Positions 27,565 through 37,150 of a stretch of 64,000 nt of DNA are shown here, one piece after another; within the stretch, counting starts at the first letter, position 1; the number at the start of each line of letters is the position of its first letter. The notes under the pieces were generated by a model. The model saw nothing but the letters and a program-made list of their open reading frames with translations, was not told where the DNA came from and ran no database searches. Source of the stretch: Methanoplanus limicola DSM 2279 (lineage in GTDB: Archaea; Halobacteriota; Methanomicrobia; Methanomicrobiales; Methanomicrobiaceae). The position numbers and the translations under genes are program-made. The stretch lies in the NCBI RefSeq assembly GCF_000243255.1, contig NZ_CM001436.1:2748743-2812742 (forward strand), in the 5' to 3' direction.

Positions 27565-28198
27565 TTATTTCATTGAACAAAAAAATATGGTGCCAATAAT
27601 TACGTGATCAACATAATAAAACAAATGTTGGGAAATAATGTTTCAATCAAACAGGGATTTAAGAAACCATATTTCCATTAATGCCAAGTCAGCGGGACAC
27701 CCGCAGATCATACACAGGATGAAATAATCTCTACGGTAAATCAATACAGAAATAATATATAATACTTCCTGTAGAGCAGTATGAATATCCGAAAACCCAC
27801 AAATATAAATATCAGAGTATGATGTGAACACAGATTTCATAAAAGCCGTTATGGGCTTTAATATCTAAATAATAAACATAAAAGAGAGATACAGATAAAG
27901 AGAATACTTGCGCCAAAGGTAAGCGGGCACCTGCCCACTCCCCGCAGATGCCTGTATATGTGAGGAGGTGATAAATATTTCTTGGGTAAATCAGGAGATC
28001 TGATTCAGCGGGATATTGTCAGAATGGAATTATTATTACAAATAATCCCTAAAGGTACATGAGATATATCCGGCATCGGACTTAGCCAGCACGGACTTGT
28101 AAACAGGTCCAAAGAAAAATAAAGTTCAGAAGAGAGCCGATAAATACAATTCAGAGATAAAATAAATTTCAAAAATAAGATATATCTCAGAACGGGCA
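27565..28198. other. Gene-free region with two diverged copies of a hairpin-bearing segment
   Basis: About 630 bases with no convincing gene; short frames here have no family character. Segment A (27683-27743) and segment B (27911-27993) both read GCCAA..., AGCGGG, then CCCGCAGAT, then a purine-rich GATGAAATA/GGTGATAAATA block and finish with GGTAAATCA. In each the AGCGGG/CCCGC parts can pair. Near 28043-28110 a third structured stretch shares motifs with 53.79 kb. These may be RNA genes or remnants of an old element. Confidence 0.35.
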
Positions 28199-28208
28199 CA
28201 TATATAAA
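28199..28208 (+). promoter_or_regulatory. Probable TATA box for the polysaccharide gene cluster
   Basis: ACATATATAAACC lies about 55 bases before the GT2 start codon, giving a leader near 30 bases. It is divergent from the archaellin promoter. Confidence 0.45.
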
Positions 28209-28262
28209 CCAGCCATTGATTACAGCATATAACAGAAATTAAAGGAAAATAGTCCAGAGAAC

Positions 28263-29216
28263 ATGTATAAAGAAAGAAAAATCGGAGTAGTTGTTCCGGC
28301 ATACAACGAGGAATTATTAATTGGTCCTACGCTTGAGACAATGCCGGAGTTTGTCAACCGGATTTATGTGGTGGATGACTGCTCTACAGATAAAACGGCG
28401 GAGCGTATTGATGACTGCACAAGGAAGGACGCAAGGATAGTTAATATCCGGCATGAAATTAATTCAGGAGTGGGAGCTTCGATAATTACCGGGTATAAAG
28501 CCGCGCTTGCGGAGGGGATGGATATTATTGCTGTAATGGCCGGAGACAACCAGATGGACCCTGCATTCCTGCCGGAATTATTAAATCCAATCGTCAGTGA
28601 GAGGGCGGACTATACTGTCGGAAACAGGCTTATCAATGAGAAATTCAGGGCCAATATGAGCAGGTGGAGATTTGCCGGCAATGCAACCCTTACACTTCTG
28701 ACAAAGATCGCATCCGGATACTGGCAGATGATGGATCCACAGAATGGTTATACTGCAATATCAAAGAGGGCGCTTGAGACGATACCACTGTCACAGATAT
28801 ATACAAGATATGGGTATTGTAATGATCTCCTGATTAAACTGAATGTATTTGGTTTCAGGGTGATCAATGTCCCGCACCCTGCAAGGTACGGGCTTGAGAA
28901 ATCCGGAATAAGGTACAGTTCTTATATTGTGAAGGTTTCATGGTTGTTGTTCTCCGGATTTTTGTGGAGAATGAAGAATAAGTATGTTCTGATGAGTTTT
29001 CATCCACTGGTATTCTTTTATTTCTTTGGATCGATATTCACCATTCTTGGATTCTTTGGAGGACTTTACAGCCTGTATGAAAAATATATTCTTATGAATA
29101 ATGTCCTCTTTGTCCATGGCGGCCTTGCATTACTTGTATTTATGCTTGGAATGATGTTTGTTTTGTTTGCAATGCTCTTTGACATGCAGCAGGAGAGAGC
29201 GGGCGGGTGGTACTGA
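28263..29216 (+). CDS. GT2 glycosyltransferase with C-terminal membrane spans (DPM1-like)
   Basis: 317 residues. GT-A fold with VVVPAYNEELLIGPTLE (about 9-25), the acidic VDDCSTDKTAERI and the metal-binding AGDNQMDPAFLPEL region (DxD equivalent). Two hydrophobic spans follow at about 245-265 and 282-305. The pattern fits dolichyl/polyprenyl-phosphate sugar synthases that load a lipid carrier on the cytoplasmic face, which would supply GT-C enzymes such as the one at 24.0 kb. First gene of a plus-strand surface-glycan cluster. Confidence 0.85.
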   Translation: MYKERKIGVVVPAYNEELLIGPTLETMPEFVNRIYVVDDCSTDKTAERIDDCTRKDARIVNIRHEINSGVGASIITGYKAALAEGMDIIAVMAGDNQMDPAFLPELLNPIVSERADYTVGNRLINEKFRANMSRWRFAGNATLTLLTKIASGYWQMMDPQNGYTAISKRALETIPLSQIYTRYGYCNDLLIKLNVFGFRVINVPHPARYGLEKSGIRYSSYIVKVSWLLFSGFLWRMKNKYVLMSFHPLVFFYFFGSIFTILGFFGGLYSLYEKYILMNNVLFVHGGLALLVFMLGMMFVLFAMLFDMQQERAGGWY

Positions 29217-29264
29217 TTGGCAAGAATCAAAAATCTAATACCTTTATTTATAGTTTGAAATAAT

Positions 29265-30083
29265 ATGACTCTAGATTTTACTCTTGAAAAATATACAGAA
29301 CTATGCAACGCTATCCAACGTAATTACTCCACCTGCACATTTTATGATTTTCTAATTAATTTTAAGAAAATTAATGAAGATATTAACTGTTTAGAAAATA
29401 TCTCTTATTATACAGTACATAGAAAAATAGATGCCAGAATCTGCATAATCCGTCATGATGTTGACCGGAAAATCAAGAACTCCCTTATTATGGCTGAAAT
29501 TGAACATGATCTGGGAATACGTTCTTCATACTATTTCAGGCATCCATATACATTTAAACCGGATATTATCAGTAAAATTCATGAGCTTGGTCATGAAGTT
29601 GGTTACCATTACGAAACACTAAGCAAGGCCAGGGGAGAACCTAAAGTAGCAATAAAACTCTTCGAAGAGGAACTCAATGAATTCAAAAAAATTCATGAAA
29701 TCAAAACTATTTGTATGCATGGTAAACCACTCTCAGGATATGACAATCGCGAACTCTGGAAATATTATGATTTCCATGATTATGGAATTGAAGGAGAAGC
29801 GTACCTTTCAATAGATGAACAGAAAATACAATATTTTACAGATACGGGTCGAAACTGGAGTAACAAAAACTCCCTGAGGGACTTTATGTCTGTTCCCCAA
29901 ACATATTCCGTAGAAACAACAGATGACCTGATTAACCTGATTAAATCCGCCGAAGAAAGTTACCTGTATTTGAATATACACCCGGAAAGGTGGACAAAAA
30001 ATTATTTTAACTGGATTTCCAGTTATCTTCAGGACAATTTGATAAATGCCGGAAAAACTATTATTGCGGCAATACAACAATGA
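29265..30083 (+). CDS. Polysaccharide-deacetylase-like (NodB-fold) protein
   Basis: 272 residues. The RHDVD motif (about 65-69), HELGHEVGYHYE (about 109-120) and the late HPERW match the metal-binding Asp/His set and other motifs of carbohydrate esterase family 4-like proteins. No signal peptide is visible, so it probably acts on nucleotide- or lipid-linked sugars in the cytoplasm. Its stop overlaps the next start by 4 bases (ATGA), so it is translated with the FemAB-like gene. Substrate unknown. Confidence 0.75.
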   Translation: MTLDFTLEKYTELCNAIQRNYSTCTFYDFLINFKKINEDINCLENISYYTVHRKIDARICIIRHDVDRKIKNSLIMAEIEHDLGIRSSYYFRHPYTFKPDIISKIHELGHEVGYHYETLSKARGEPKVAIKLFEEELNEFKKIHEIKTICMHGKPLSGYDNRELWKYYDFHDYGIEGEAYLSIDEQKIQYFTDTGRNWSNKNSLRDFMSVPQTYSVETTDDLINLIKSAEESYLYLNIHPERWTKNYFNWISSYLQDNLINAGKTIIAAIQQ

Positions 30084-31108
30084 GAAAAATATTAAGGCAA
30101 ATCCCGGAAAACGAATGGAGAAAGTATATAAATTGTTGTAGTAACGCGACCATCTACCATACTCCTGAATGGAAAACATTTTTGGAGAAAACATTTGGCT
30201 ACAAGCCCTACTATATCTTCGCTACCGATGAATATGGACAATTAGCTGGAATGTTACCACAATTCCATGTGAAAAGCATACTTACAGGAAACAGATTATG
30301 CTCAGTTCCCTTTTCTCATGAGTGTGGTTGTCTCGGAGACAACTACATATGCACTGCCTTAACTAATGAGGCAATTAATCTAAATAGGCAGCTAAATATT
30401 GGAAAAATTGAAATCAGGGATAGCATAAATAATTCCGTTTTTGAAGGAAAGAGCACTTTTTGCACCCACAAGATTGAATTATCTCAGAACTTGGATGAAA
30501 TATGGAAGAAAATGGACAAAGGCAGTGTCCGCTGGGCCGTAAATAAGGCAAAAAAACTTGGAGTGAAAGTTAATTCTTCAATAAACATTGAGGATCTAAA
30601 AGAATTTTATGAATTAAACTGCATCACAAAACATAACCTTGGCGTACCTTGCCACCCCTGGGATTTCTTTAAGAATTTATTTGATTTTCTTGAGGGGCAT
30701 GTTAAAATGTACCTCTCAGAATACAATGGAAATATAATTGGAGGAGGAATTATGTTATATTACAAGGATAAAGTCATTTATGGTTACGGCGCTGCAAATC
30801 CGGATTACCTTAAATTATACCCATATAATGCTTTCATCTGGAAAAGTATTGAAGATGCATGTATAAATGGTTATCAGATGTATGATTTTGGCCGGACTTC
30901 TTATGATAACACCGGCCTGATTAAATTCAAAGAAAGATGGGGCACTCAGGAGAAAAAACTTTGGTACAGCTATTACCCCAAATATACCAATTCCTCATTA
31001 AAAGATCGTAATTCCGGATATTCACAATTTGCGAATAAGGCCGTCAGAGTAATCCCTATGCCAATATACAAAGCCTTTAGTAAATCTATTTTCTCACATC
31101 TGGGGTAA
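30080..31108 (+). CDS. FemAB/GNAT-like acyl- or aminoacyl-transferase
   Basis: 342 residues, double-GNAT FemAB-related fold. Typical pieces are YHTPEWKTFLEKTFGY (about 26-41), VRWAVNKAKKLGVKV (about 151-165), and the C-terminal YPYNAFIWKSIEDACINGY, YDFGRTSYDNTGL and FKERWG blocks. Relatives attach amino acids or acyl groups to cell-wall or exopolysaccharide precursors. In a glycan cluster this suggests decoration of a surface sugar. Substrate is not predictable. Confidence 0.75.
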   Translation: MRKILRQIPENEWRKYINCCSNATIYHTPEWKTFLEKTFGYKPYYIFATDEYGQLAGMLPQFHVKSILTGNRLCSVPFSHECGCLGDNYICTALTNEAINLNRQLNIGKIEIRDSINNSVFEGKSTFCTHKIELSQNLDEIWKKMDKGSVRWAVNKAKKLGVKVNSSINIEDLKEFYELNCITKHNLGVPCHPWDFFKNLFDFLEGHVKMYLSEYNGNIIGGGIMLYYKDKVIYGYGAANPDYLKLYPYNAFIWKSIEDACINGYQMYDFGRTSYDNTGLIKFKERWGTQEKKLWYSYYPKYTNSSLKDRNSGYSQFANKAVRVIPMPIYKAFSKSIFSHLG

Positions 31109-31111
31109 TAT

Positions 31112-32161
31112 ATGAGAATTGTTATTGACATTAATCATCCGGCACAGGTTCATTTTTTTAAAAATTTCACTCTTGAAATGAAGAAAAAAGGGCATGATAT
31201 TCTCATTACAGCAAGTAAAAAAGATCTTACTGAAGATCTATTAAAAAAATATAAATTTGAGTATTGTTTTCTTGGTAGCTATGGCAAATCAATAATCAAA
31301 AAAATACTCAATGTTCCAATAATAGATATTAAAATGTACCTTTTAGTTAAAAACTTTCAACCCGATATATTTCTTGGATTTGGATCCATAAGAGCGGCCC
31401 ATGTTTCTAAATTAATGGGAAAAAAATGTATTAATTTCGATGATGATGAATATTCATACCCATATTATCATTATTTCACAGACACAATTTGTGGATTCTC
31501 CGGATTTAAAATAAATGGAGATAAAGTTCTGAAAATAAACAGTTTCAAGGAGATAGCATACTTACATCCAAATTATTTCAAACCCAATCCGGAGTTATTA
31601 AAGAAAAATGGTATTGACCCTTACGAAAAATTTGTTCTCGTAAGATTTGTATCATGGAATGCATTCCATGATTTTGGACAAAATGGTTTGAGTGCTAAAT
31701 CAAAAATTCAACTTATAGATGAATTGAGCAAAAATTCAACAATATACATTTCATCAGAAGCACCTTTGCCAAAAGAACTGGAAAAATACCGTTTATCTCT
31801 CCCACCAGAAAACATTCATGATCTTCTATATTATGCAACCCTGCTTGTTTCTGACTCTCAAACTATGACAACTGAAGCAGCAGTGCTTGGAACACCTGCA
31901 GTTCGGACTAACAGTTTTGTTGGAAATAACGACATGGGCAATTTTATAGAACTTGAAAAAAAGTATAATCTTATATTCAACTGTAATTCTAATGAAGCAT
32001 TAATTGAAAATTGTATAAATATATTAAATTTTAAAAATGTGAAGCATGAATGGAAAATAAAAAGAGAAAAACTTCTTGAGGATAAATCAGACATTACTAA
32101 GTATATGATATGGTTAATTGAAAATTATCCCCAGAGCATTAATGAAATAAAAAATAGATAA
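31112..32161 (+). CDS. DUF354 glycosyltransferase-like protein
   Basis: 349 residues. The start MRIVIDINHPAQVHFFKNF and the middle GFGSIRAAHVSKLMGKKCI are typical of DUF354, a GT-B fold family near UDP-GlcNAc 2-epimerases and found in archaeal polysaccharide clusters. Later blocks YISSEAPLPKELEKY and SDSQTMTTEAAVLGTPAVR resemble the nucleotide-sugar site. Only 3 bases separate it from the FemAB-like stop. Codon use is very AT-rich. Confidence 0.75.
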   Translation: MRIVIDINHPAQVHFFKNFTLEMKKKGHDILITASKKDLTEDLLKKYKFEYCFLGSYGKSIIKKILNVPIIDIKMYLLVKNFQPDIFLGFGSIRAAHVSKLMGKKCINFDDDEYSYPYYHYFTDTICGFSGFKINGDKVLKINSFKEIAYLHPNYFKPNPELLKKNGIDPYEKFVLVRFVSWNAFHDFGQNGLSAKSKIQLIDELSKNSTIYISSEAPLPKELEKYRLSLPPENIHDLLYYATLLVSDSQTMTTEAAVLGTPAVRTNSFVGNNDMGNFIELEKKYNLIFNCNSNEALIENCINILNFKNVKHEWKIKREKLLEDKSDITKYMIWLIENYPQSINEIKNR

Positions 32162-32475
32162 CATTAGAAAAAGTTAAATCTCCATACATGATGCTTTCAT
32201 TTGATACTACTGAATTAAGAACCGAATTTATGGCAGGAGTCCATAACGCTGATCATACTGCAAGAGCACAAATTTTTGAAAAAGAATATAATGAAAATTA
32301 CTTCAGGATTCTGGAATATTTTGAAAAACTCACTTATAGGGCTGTTTTGTTGAATACATCCTTTAATTTGCACGGTTATCCAATAGTTAATACTCCAAAT
32401 GAGACCATGTAGGTATTTGAAAATTCCGGTCTTGATTATGTTGCTATTGGAAATTATTTGATCAGTAAAAAATAG
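32158..32475 (+). pseudogene. C-terminal remnant of a NodU/CmcH-type carbamoyltransferase with internal TAG
   Basis: About 105 codons, in one frame, match only the far C-terminal domain of O-carbamoyltransferases: SPYMMLSFDT, HNADHTARAQ, LLNTSFNLHGYPIVNTP, and then FENSGLDYVAIGNYLI. An in-frame TAG at 32410-32412 interrupts this last part, while family similarity continues on both sides of it. The first 450-500 residues of the family are missing, and a stop (32155-32157) closes the frame upstream. It is therefore a decayed fragment. It sits between intact glycan genes. Confidence 0.8.
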
Positions 32476-32497
32476 AAGTATATTTTGTATTATAATT

Positions 32498-33751
32498 ATG
32501 ACTCATGAAAAAAAAGGGATTTTTCCGATATTTAACAAAAATATTTTAGAAATCTGCCACACATATGATTTCTTCCAGCGTGACCCAACGGAATTAATAT
32601 CACCCTATTTTAACAGAACTGATGTGCTGGTCAGAATAAACCCATTCGCAGAATTAACTAAAATAATTCCCGTAAATAGATATTCCAAATATATAAAGAG
32701 AAATAAACTGTGCCCTTCAGGAAATATCGATAATATCCGGATATTGCCAACCAATGTTTACTATTTGCCAGGAAATTACTTATACAAATATGTCGGGAAT
32801 TTACACTATAAATCAGTTAAAAGGGCTATACTGAAAAATAATTTAGCATTTGATTTAATACATGCTCATTTCACATGGTCAGCCGGTTATGTAGGTGCAC
32901 GTCTTAAGGAAGAGTATGATAAACCATTAGTAATCACAGCTCACGGTTATGATATCTATGACCTGCCCTTCAGAAATTATGATTGGAGAAAGAAAATAGA
33001 ATCTGTCCTCAACACTGCTGATCATATAATAACTGTCAGCAACAAGAATCTTGAATTCATAAATCAGTTGGATGTATCCACACCCGTTAGTGTTATACCC
33101 AATGGGTTTAGGAATGATCTCTTTTATCCACGTAATACCACAGAATGTAGAAATAGACTAAAACTCCCACTGGACAAAAAAATAATTCTGACGGTAGGGA
33201 ATCTTGAGCCTGTAAAAGGCCATAAGTACCTTATAGAAGCAATACATAAAGTAATTCAGCAAAGAAAAGATATCCTTTGCATAATTGTCGGTTCCGGAAG
33301 TCTGCATAATTCTCTTAAGCGCCAGATAAAAAAACTTGGACTGGAGGATTATGTTTTACTTGCAGGCGGCAGGCCACATAATGAAATTCCACTATGGATG
33401 AATGCATGTGATCTTTTTGTGCTTCCAAGTCTGAATGAGGGTAATCCCACCGTTATGTTTGAAGCACTGGGGTGTGGTAAACCTTTTGTTGGAACTAAAG
33501 TTGGTGGAATTCCAGAAATTATTATATCTAACAATTATGGTTTATTGAGTGAGAGAGGTAAATCGGATGAACTTGCAGAAAAAATCTTAACCTCGCTTGG
33601 AAAAAACTGGAACCATTATGAAATAATTGAATATTCAAAAATATTTACATGGATTAACATAGCAGATCAATTGATGGCAATATATGAGAAGTATTTAACA
33701 GGGAAATCTAAGAATTATAATAACAATATTTTCACAAATTCAACAAAGTAA
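32498..33751 (+). CDS. GT4-family glycosyltransferase
   Basis: 417 residues, GT-B fold. N-terminal domain contains DLIHAHFTWSAGYVGARL and VITAHGYDIYDLP; hinge ITVSNKNLEFI and SVIPNGFRNDLFYP; C-terminal domain has ILTVGNLEPVKGHKYLIEAI, IVGSGSLHNSLK and the E-x7-E-like donor site FVLPSLNEGNPTVMFEALGC. It transfers a sugar from a nucleotide donor during surface-glycan assembly; donor and acceptor are unknown. It is 15 bases upstream of a second GT4 gene. Confidence 0.88.
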   Translation: MTHEKKGIFPIFNKNILEICHTYDFFQRDPTELISPYFNRTDVLVRINPFAELTKIIPVNRYSKYIKRNKLCPSGNIDNIRILPTNVYYLPGNYLYKYVGNLHYKSVKRAILKNNLAFDLIHAHFTWSAGYVGARLKEEYDKPLVITAHGYDIYDLPFRNYDWRKKIESVLNTADHIITVSNKNLEFINQLDVSTPVSVIPNGFRNDLFYPRNTTECRNRLKLPLDKKIILTVGNLEPVKGHKYLIEAIHKVIQQRKDILCIIVGSGSLHNSLKRQIKKLGLEDYVLLAGGRPHNEIPLWMNACDLFVLPSLNEGNPTVMFEALGCGKPFVGTKVGGIPEIIISNNYGLLSERGKSDELAEKILTSLGKNWNHYEIIEYSKIFTWINIADQLMAIYEKYLTGKSKNYNNNIFTNSTK

Positions 33752-33766
33752 AATATATCTGATAAA

Positions 33767-34933
33767 ATGAACATTTATTATTATTATAGATTCTCCGGCG
33801 GGAATAAAACCGGAGTAGATAAAAAAGTAATCTCACAGATAAAAAATCTCTCTGATCTTGGAGTAAACTGTACATTATTTTGTATTTGCTTAGGTAACGA
33901 AGAGTTTCAATATCCAGAAATTAATGTAAAAAATGTAAGACTAAAAGGCACCAATAAAAAAGGGATATCAAATAAAATAAACAGGGAAAAATTAGTAAAT
34001 ATTGAATTTGAGAATCTTATCCAGTCTCTTAATCATGATGACATAATATACATGAGAAGTCCATATCCTTCCCCTCAAATCTCAAGAATTTTAAAAAATA
34101 AAAGAAGATGCAAAATTGTTATTGAATACCAGACCATTGAACCACTTGAATATAAAACTAAGAAAAAATACTGGTATCTGCTGATTGATTATCTTTTTGG
34201 GAATGACATCCGGAAATACACTGACGGAATAGTAGGAGTAACTGAAGAAATAACCCAGTATCAACTATCCCGATCCGGCAACCCTTCAAAACCACACATT
34301 ACAATAGGAAACGGCTTTGATATAAATTCAGTTCCCATCCGGAATCCACCAGAATTTTCCGGTGATGAACTTCACCTTTTGTGTGTTGCAAATGTTAGCC
34401 CATGGCATGGTCTTGACAGATTGATCAGGGGAATGGCTGAATATAAAGGTCCAACAAAAGTGGTACTGCATATTGCCGGAGATGGATCAGAAGTTCCGGT
34501 TCTTAAAAATCTGGCTAAAAATCTTAATATTTCAGATCAGGTTATTTTCCATAGTTTCCTTTCCGGAAAGGATTTAGACATTCTGTTTGATAAGTGCCAC
34601 ATTGCTGTTGGAAGTTTGGGGATTCAACGAAAAGGATTAAAGCAGACATCTGAATTGAAAGCAAGAGAATATTGCGCACGTGGGATGCCATTTGTAATTG
34701 CATGTGATGATCCTGATTTTCCAAAGGATTTTCCCTATATCCTCCATTTACCTCCTAATGAATCTCTGATTGACATAAAGCAGGTCATTGCCTTTACAGA
34801 GAGAATATTTGTTAATCCAGAAAACTCACGAAAAATGTGTGAATATGCCATAGAACATCTGGACTGGTCAGTAAAGATGAAAAAGCTAAAAGGATCTCTT
34901 GAGGATTTAGTTTATGATAATGATAATGTGTAA
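33767..34933 (+). CDS. GT4-family glycosyltransferase, divergent
   Basis: 388 residues, GT-B fold with SGGNKTGVDKKVISQIKNL near the N terminus, IVGVTEEITQYQLSRSG and IGNGFDINSVP at the hinge, and LLCVANVSPWHGLDRLIRGM and LHIAGDGSEVPVLKNLA in the C-terminal domain. The donor-site region is less typical (LGIQRKGLKQTSELKAREY replaces the E-x7-E of other GT4 proteins but keeps Glu residues). Last gene of the plus-strand glycan cluster; it faces the radical SAM fragment across a 313-base gap. Confidence 0.8.
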   Translation: MNIYYYYRFSGGNKTGVDKKVISQIKNLSDLGVNCTLFCICLGNEEFQYPEINVKNVRLKGTNKKGISNKINREKLVNIEFENLIQSLNHDDIIYMRSPYPSPQISRILKNKRRCKIVIEYQTIEPLEYKTKKKYWYLLIDYLFGNDIRKYTDGIVGVTEEITQYQLSRSGNPSKPHITIGNGFDINSVPIRNPPEFSGDELHLLCVANVSPWHGLDRLIRGMAEYKGPTKVVLHIAGDGSEVPVLKNLAKNLNISDQVIFHSFLSGKDLDILFDKCHIAVGSLGIQRKGLKQTSELKAREYCARGMPFVIACDDPDFPKDFPYILHLPPNESLIDIKQVIAFTERIFVNPENSRKMCEYAIEHLDWSVKMKKLKGSLEDLVYDNDNV

Positions 34934-35246
34934 ACGCTCACTATAAAATGGGTAGAATTTAAACGATATTTGCATTATTGAAAATCTGGACAGAAACGAC
35001 AACAATCAGGAATATTTGTATTATATTCTACCCTTTCGCTGATCCGAGATCCTAAATCAGAGATTGATACAAATGTCCTAATTTGCCACACATTTCACCC
35101 AAAAAACATCTCAATTTCCAGAGGTGATAAGTAAAACCAGAATATCATCTTACTCTCTCATGAATAATAATTTCACCTATAATCTGGCACATATGGCCTT
35201 AATGTATAAATTAATCCCAAATATGAGGATTTAAGATTCAATTTGA
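34934..35246. other. Gene-free gap with a 9-bp inverted repeat
   Basis: AT-rich, no ORF. GGGTAGAAT (34950-34958) and ATTCTACCC (35025-35033) are exact inverted copies 66 bases apart; the enclosed DNA is AT-rich. This could be a terminator-like structure or the ends of a small non-autonomous element. No flanking duplication is obvious. Confidence 0.35.
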
Positions 35247-35753
35247 TCATTTGCCTTTTGAAATGGGCGAAAGGCCAGTATATTTGTAATCATTCCTTTT
35301 AGAGATAAAAAAAGGATTTTTCCAAACATCTTCATCACTAAAAATATTCCCATTTCCAGGTTTAGGAATCATCATTTTACAACAACCTTCAACGCTACCA
35401 AAACCATCAACCCTTAATGTAGTAAAATAAGCTGAACAATTACCCGAAACTAATTTATCATTTCTTTTAATATAAACAGGAGGATTAATTATTAATTTTC
35501 CAATATTACTATTTATGACTCCATTGATAAAATCAATATCATCCATATCATCATCAAAAATACAATTATTACTTTCATTAATATCACTTGGCAGATAATT
35601 CTGAACATCTAAAATTGGAATATTATTGGATATGCAAAACTCTACAGCGTCCAATAATTTAGATCTTTCTTGTTTTATATAAACGATCGAACTTCTGACA
35701 ATCAATGAAGGATATTTTTTTACCTCAGTATTAACAAGATATCGAATATTTTT
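35247..35753 (-). pseudogene. C-terminal half of an IS-split radical SAM gene
   Basis: About 169 codons that continue the radical SAM protein whose N-terminal half is at 39929-40419. The frame runs to the IS66 boundary. The half contains a Cys cluster at the end (SGNCSAYF, then GSVEGCCKM) like SPASM/twitch domains that bind auxiliary iron-sulfur clusters. Removing the insertion and one copy of its 8-bp target duplication rejoins QIEKN with IRYLVN in frame, giving a protein of about 329 residues. The gene is disrupted and presumably inactive. Confidence 0.85.
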
Positions 35754-35761
35754 GTATATAT

Positions 35762-37089
35762 TCAGTGTTGTGAAGGATGAATCAAATTAAGCAAATCTTC
35801 AATTAAATCTGCACCATTGTTCTGACTGGTAAAAAGTACAGATGCAAGTATTTCTAATGTCCGAGAACCTTCTGGTGATCTCGTTCCTCCGGAAATTTTC
35901 CTTTTTACAGTCATTGGCCTAACAGCTCTTTCAGCTTTATTGTTAGTACTCTCTACTTTCGGATTAATCACAAACTGAAATAATTTTTCCTTAACTCTCT
36001 TTAAACTCTCCCCAAATTTCCTGCATTTTAAATTTTTATAAGGTCGGTCTAATTTATCCTGCAATTCTGAGATTAAATTTTCAACATCCTCCGGGCGGCC
36101 TTTTCCCTCGAATGATTTTGCTTTAGCATGGATGTACTTCATTGTTTCATGGATATGTTTGCCCTCTTCACCATAAAGTTTTGAAAGATCTTTAGAATCT
36201 ACAAGAAGATGAAACCAGCAAATCTGTTGTGCTCTGTTTCCGGTTTTTCTTGCCAATGTATTATACGCAGAGAATCGGTCATGAACATCTATTCCTTTTG
36301 GGTTTTCTCCAAGAATAGAAAGTGGTTCCTTGTGACTGCGGGTTTTTGCAATCATGTATAGTGCTACACCTTCCGCAACAAAAACCCACAACCATTTGTT
36401 AATTCCACTCTCTCTCCAGGAAGTTTCATCCATGTATCTGACATCGGCTTCTCTGACCATCTCTTTGAGAACCTCATAATATTCAGAGAATTCCTTTGCA
36501 ATCAATTCACCCATTTTTTTGACTTCACCAGTGCTGATTTTAAACCGGTAAAGTTCTTAAATATTTTAGGTATTCCAACTGCAGTACCTTTCATTACAAC
36601 ATCCATCCAGACCGCAGTAAGCATAGCCCTTAAACCTATCCTTGCGTTTGGAAGAGCATCTAAAACTTCTCCTTCAACCATTTTTTTACATTTTGAGCAA
36701 TATCTCCGAGGGATATGATACATTGTAACAATTGGTTTAACTATGGGGATATCCTCAACAATTCTTGTCCTTTCTTCCTGCACTTTGCTCAATTTGGTAT
36801 TGCCGCAGTAAGGGCATTCAGCCACATCAATTGTCTTATGTATGTCAACCTTCTCCGGTTTTGGCCTAAAATTACCCTTATGTCCAGGTTGTGCCCCTCT
36901 CTTCTTTTCTTCTCTGTTTTATTATTATCTGGATCCTTGGAATCTTTAGTTGTGCTTTTTTTGACTCTTTTTTTATGGCATATGGTTTGCCACCTTTTTC
37001 TCCTGTAGTTGGTGGATGCCTGAATTTGTACTCATTGAATTCTTTTTTCAGCTTTTCATTTTCGTAGAGTAACTCTATGTTGGTGGATT
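35762..37089 (-). pseudogene. IS66 transposase, frameshifted main part
   Basis: The transposase frame continues from the N-terminal piece at 39499-39633. It shows a Lys/Glu coiled coil (NIELLYENEKLKKEFNEY), a zinc-finger-like CPYCGN ... YCSKCKK, and the DDE core (YMDETSWRES, IDVHDRFSAYN, STNNKAERAVRPMTVKRKIS). At least two breaks are visible: in an A-rich stretch around 36880-36970, where the frame leaves and returns at RGAQPGHKG, and at a run of seven A near 36510, where the frame moves from KSKKWVN-stop to KKMGELIAKEFS. With the IS21 insertion the protein cannot be made in one piece. Confidence 0.85.
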
Positions 37090-37150
37090 TGTAAAAAATC
37101 ATTAAAAGTGATCCAGTGAAATCATCGTAATTGATCCACCCTTGACTGAG

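Noticed and set aside
27643-28199. Two small genes (64-65 codons) between archaellins and GT2
   Set aside because: No ribosome site, odd composition, no family; the DNA is better described by the repeated hairpin segments.
36502-36825. Independent 107-residue zinc-finger gene
   Set aside because: It is the middle part of the IS66 transposase between frameshifts.
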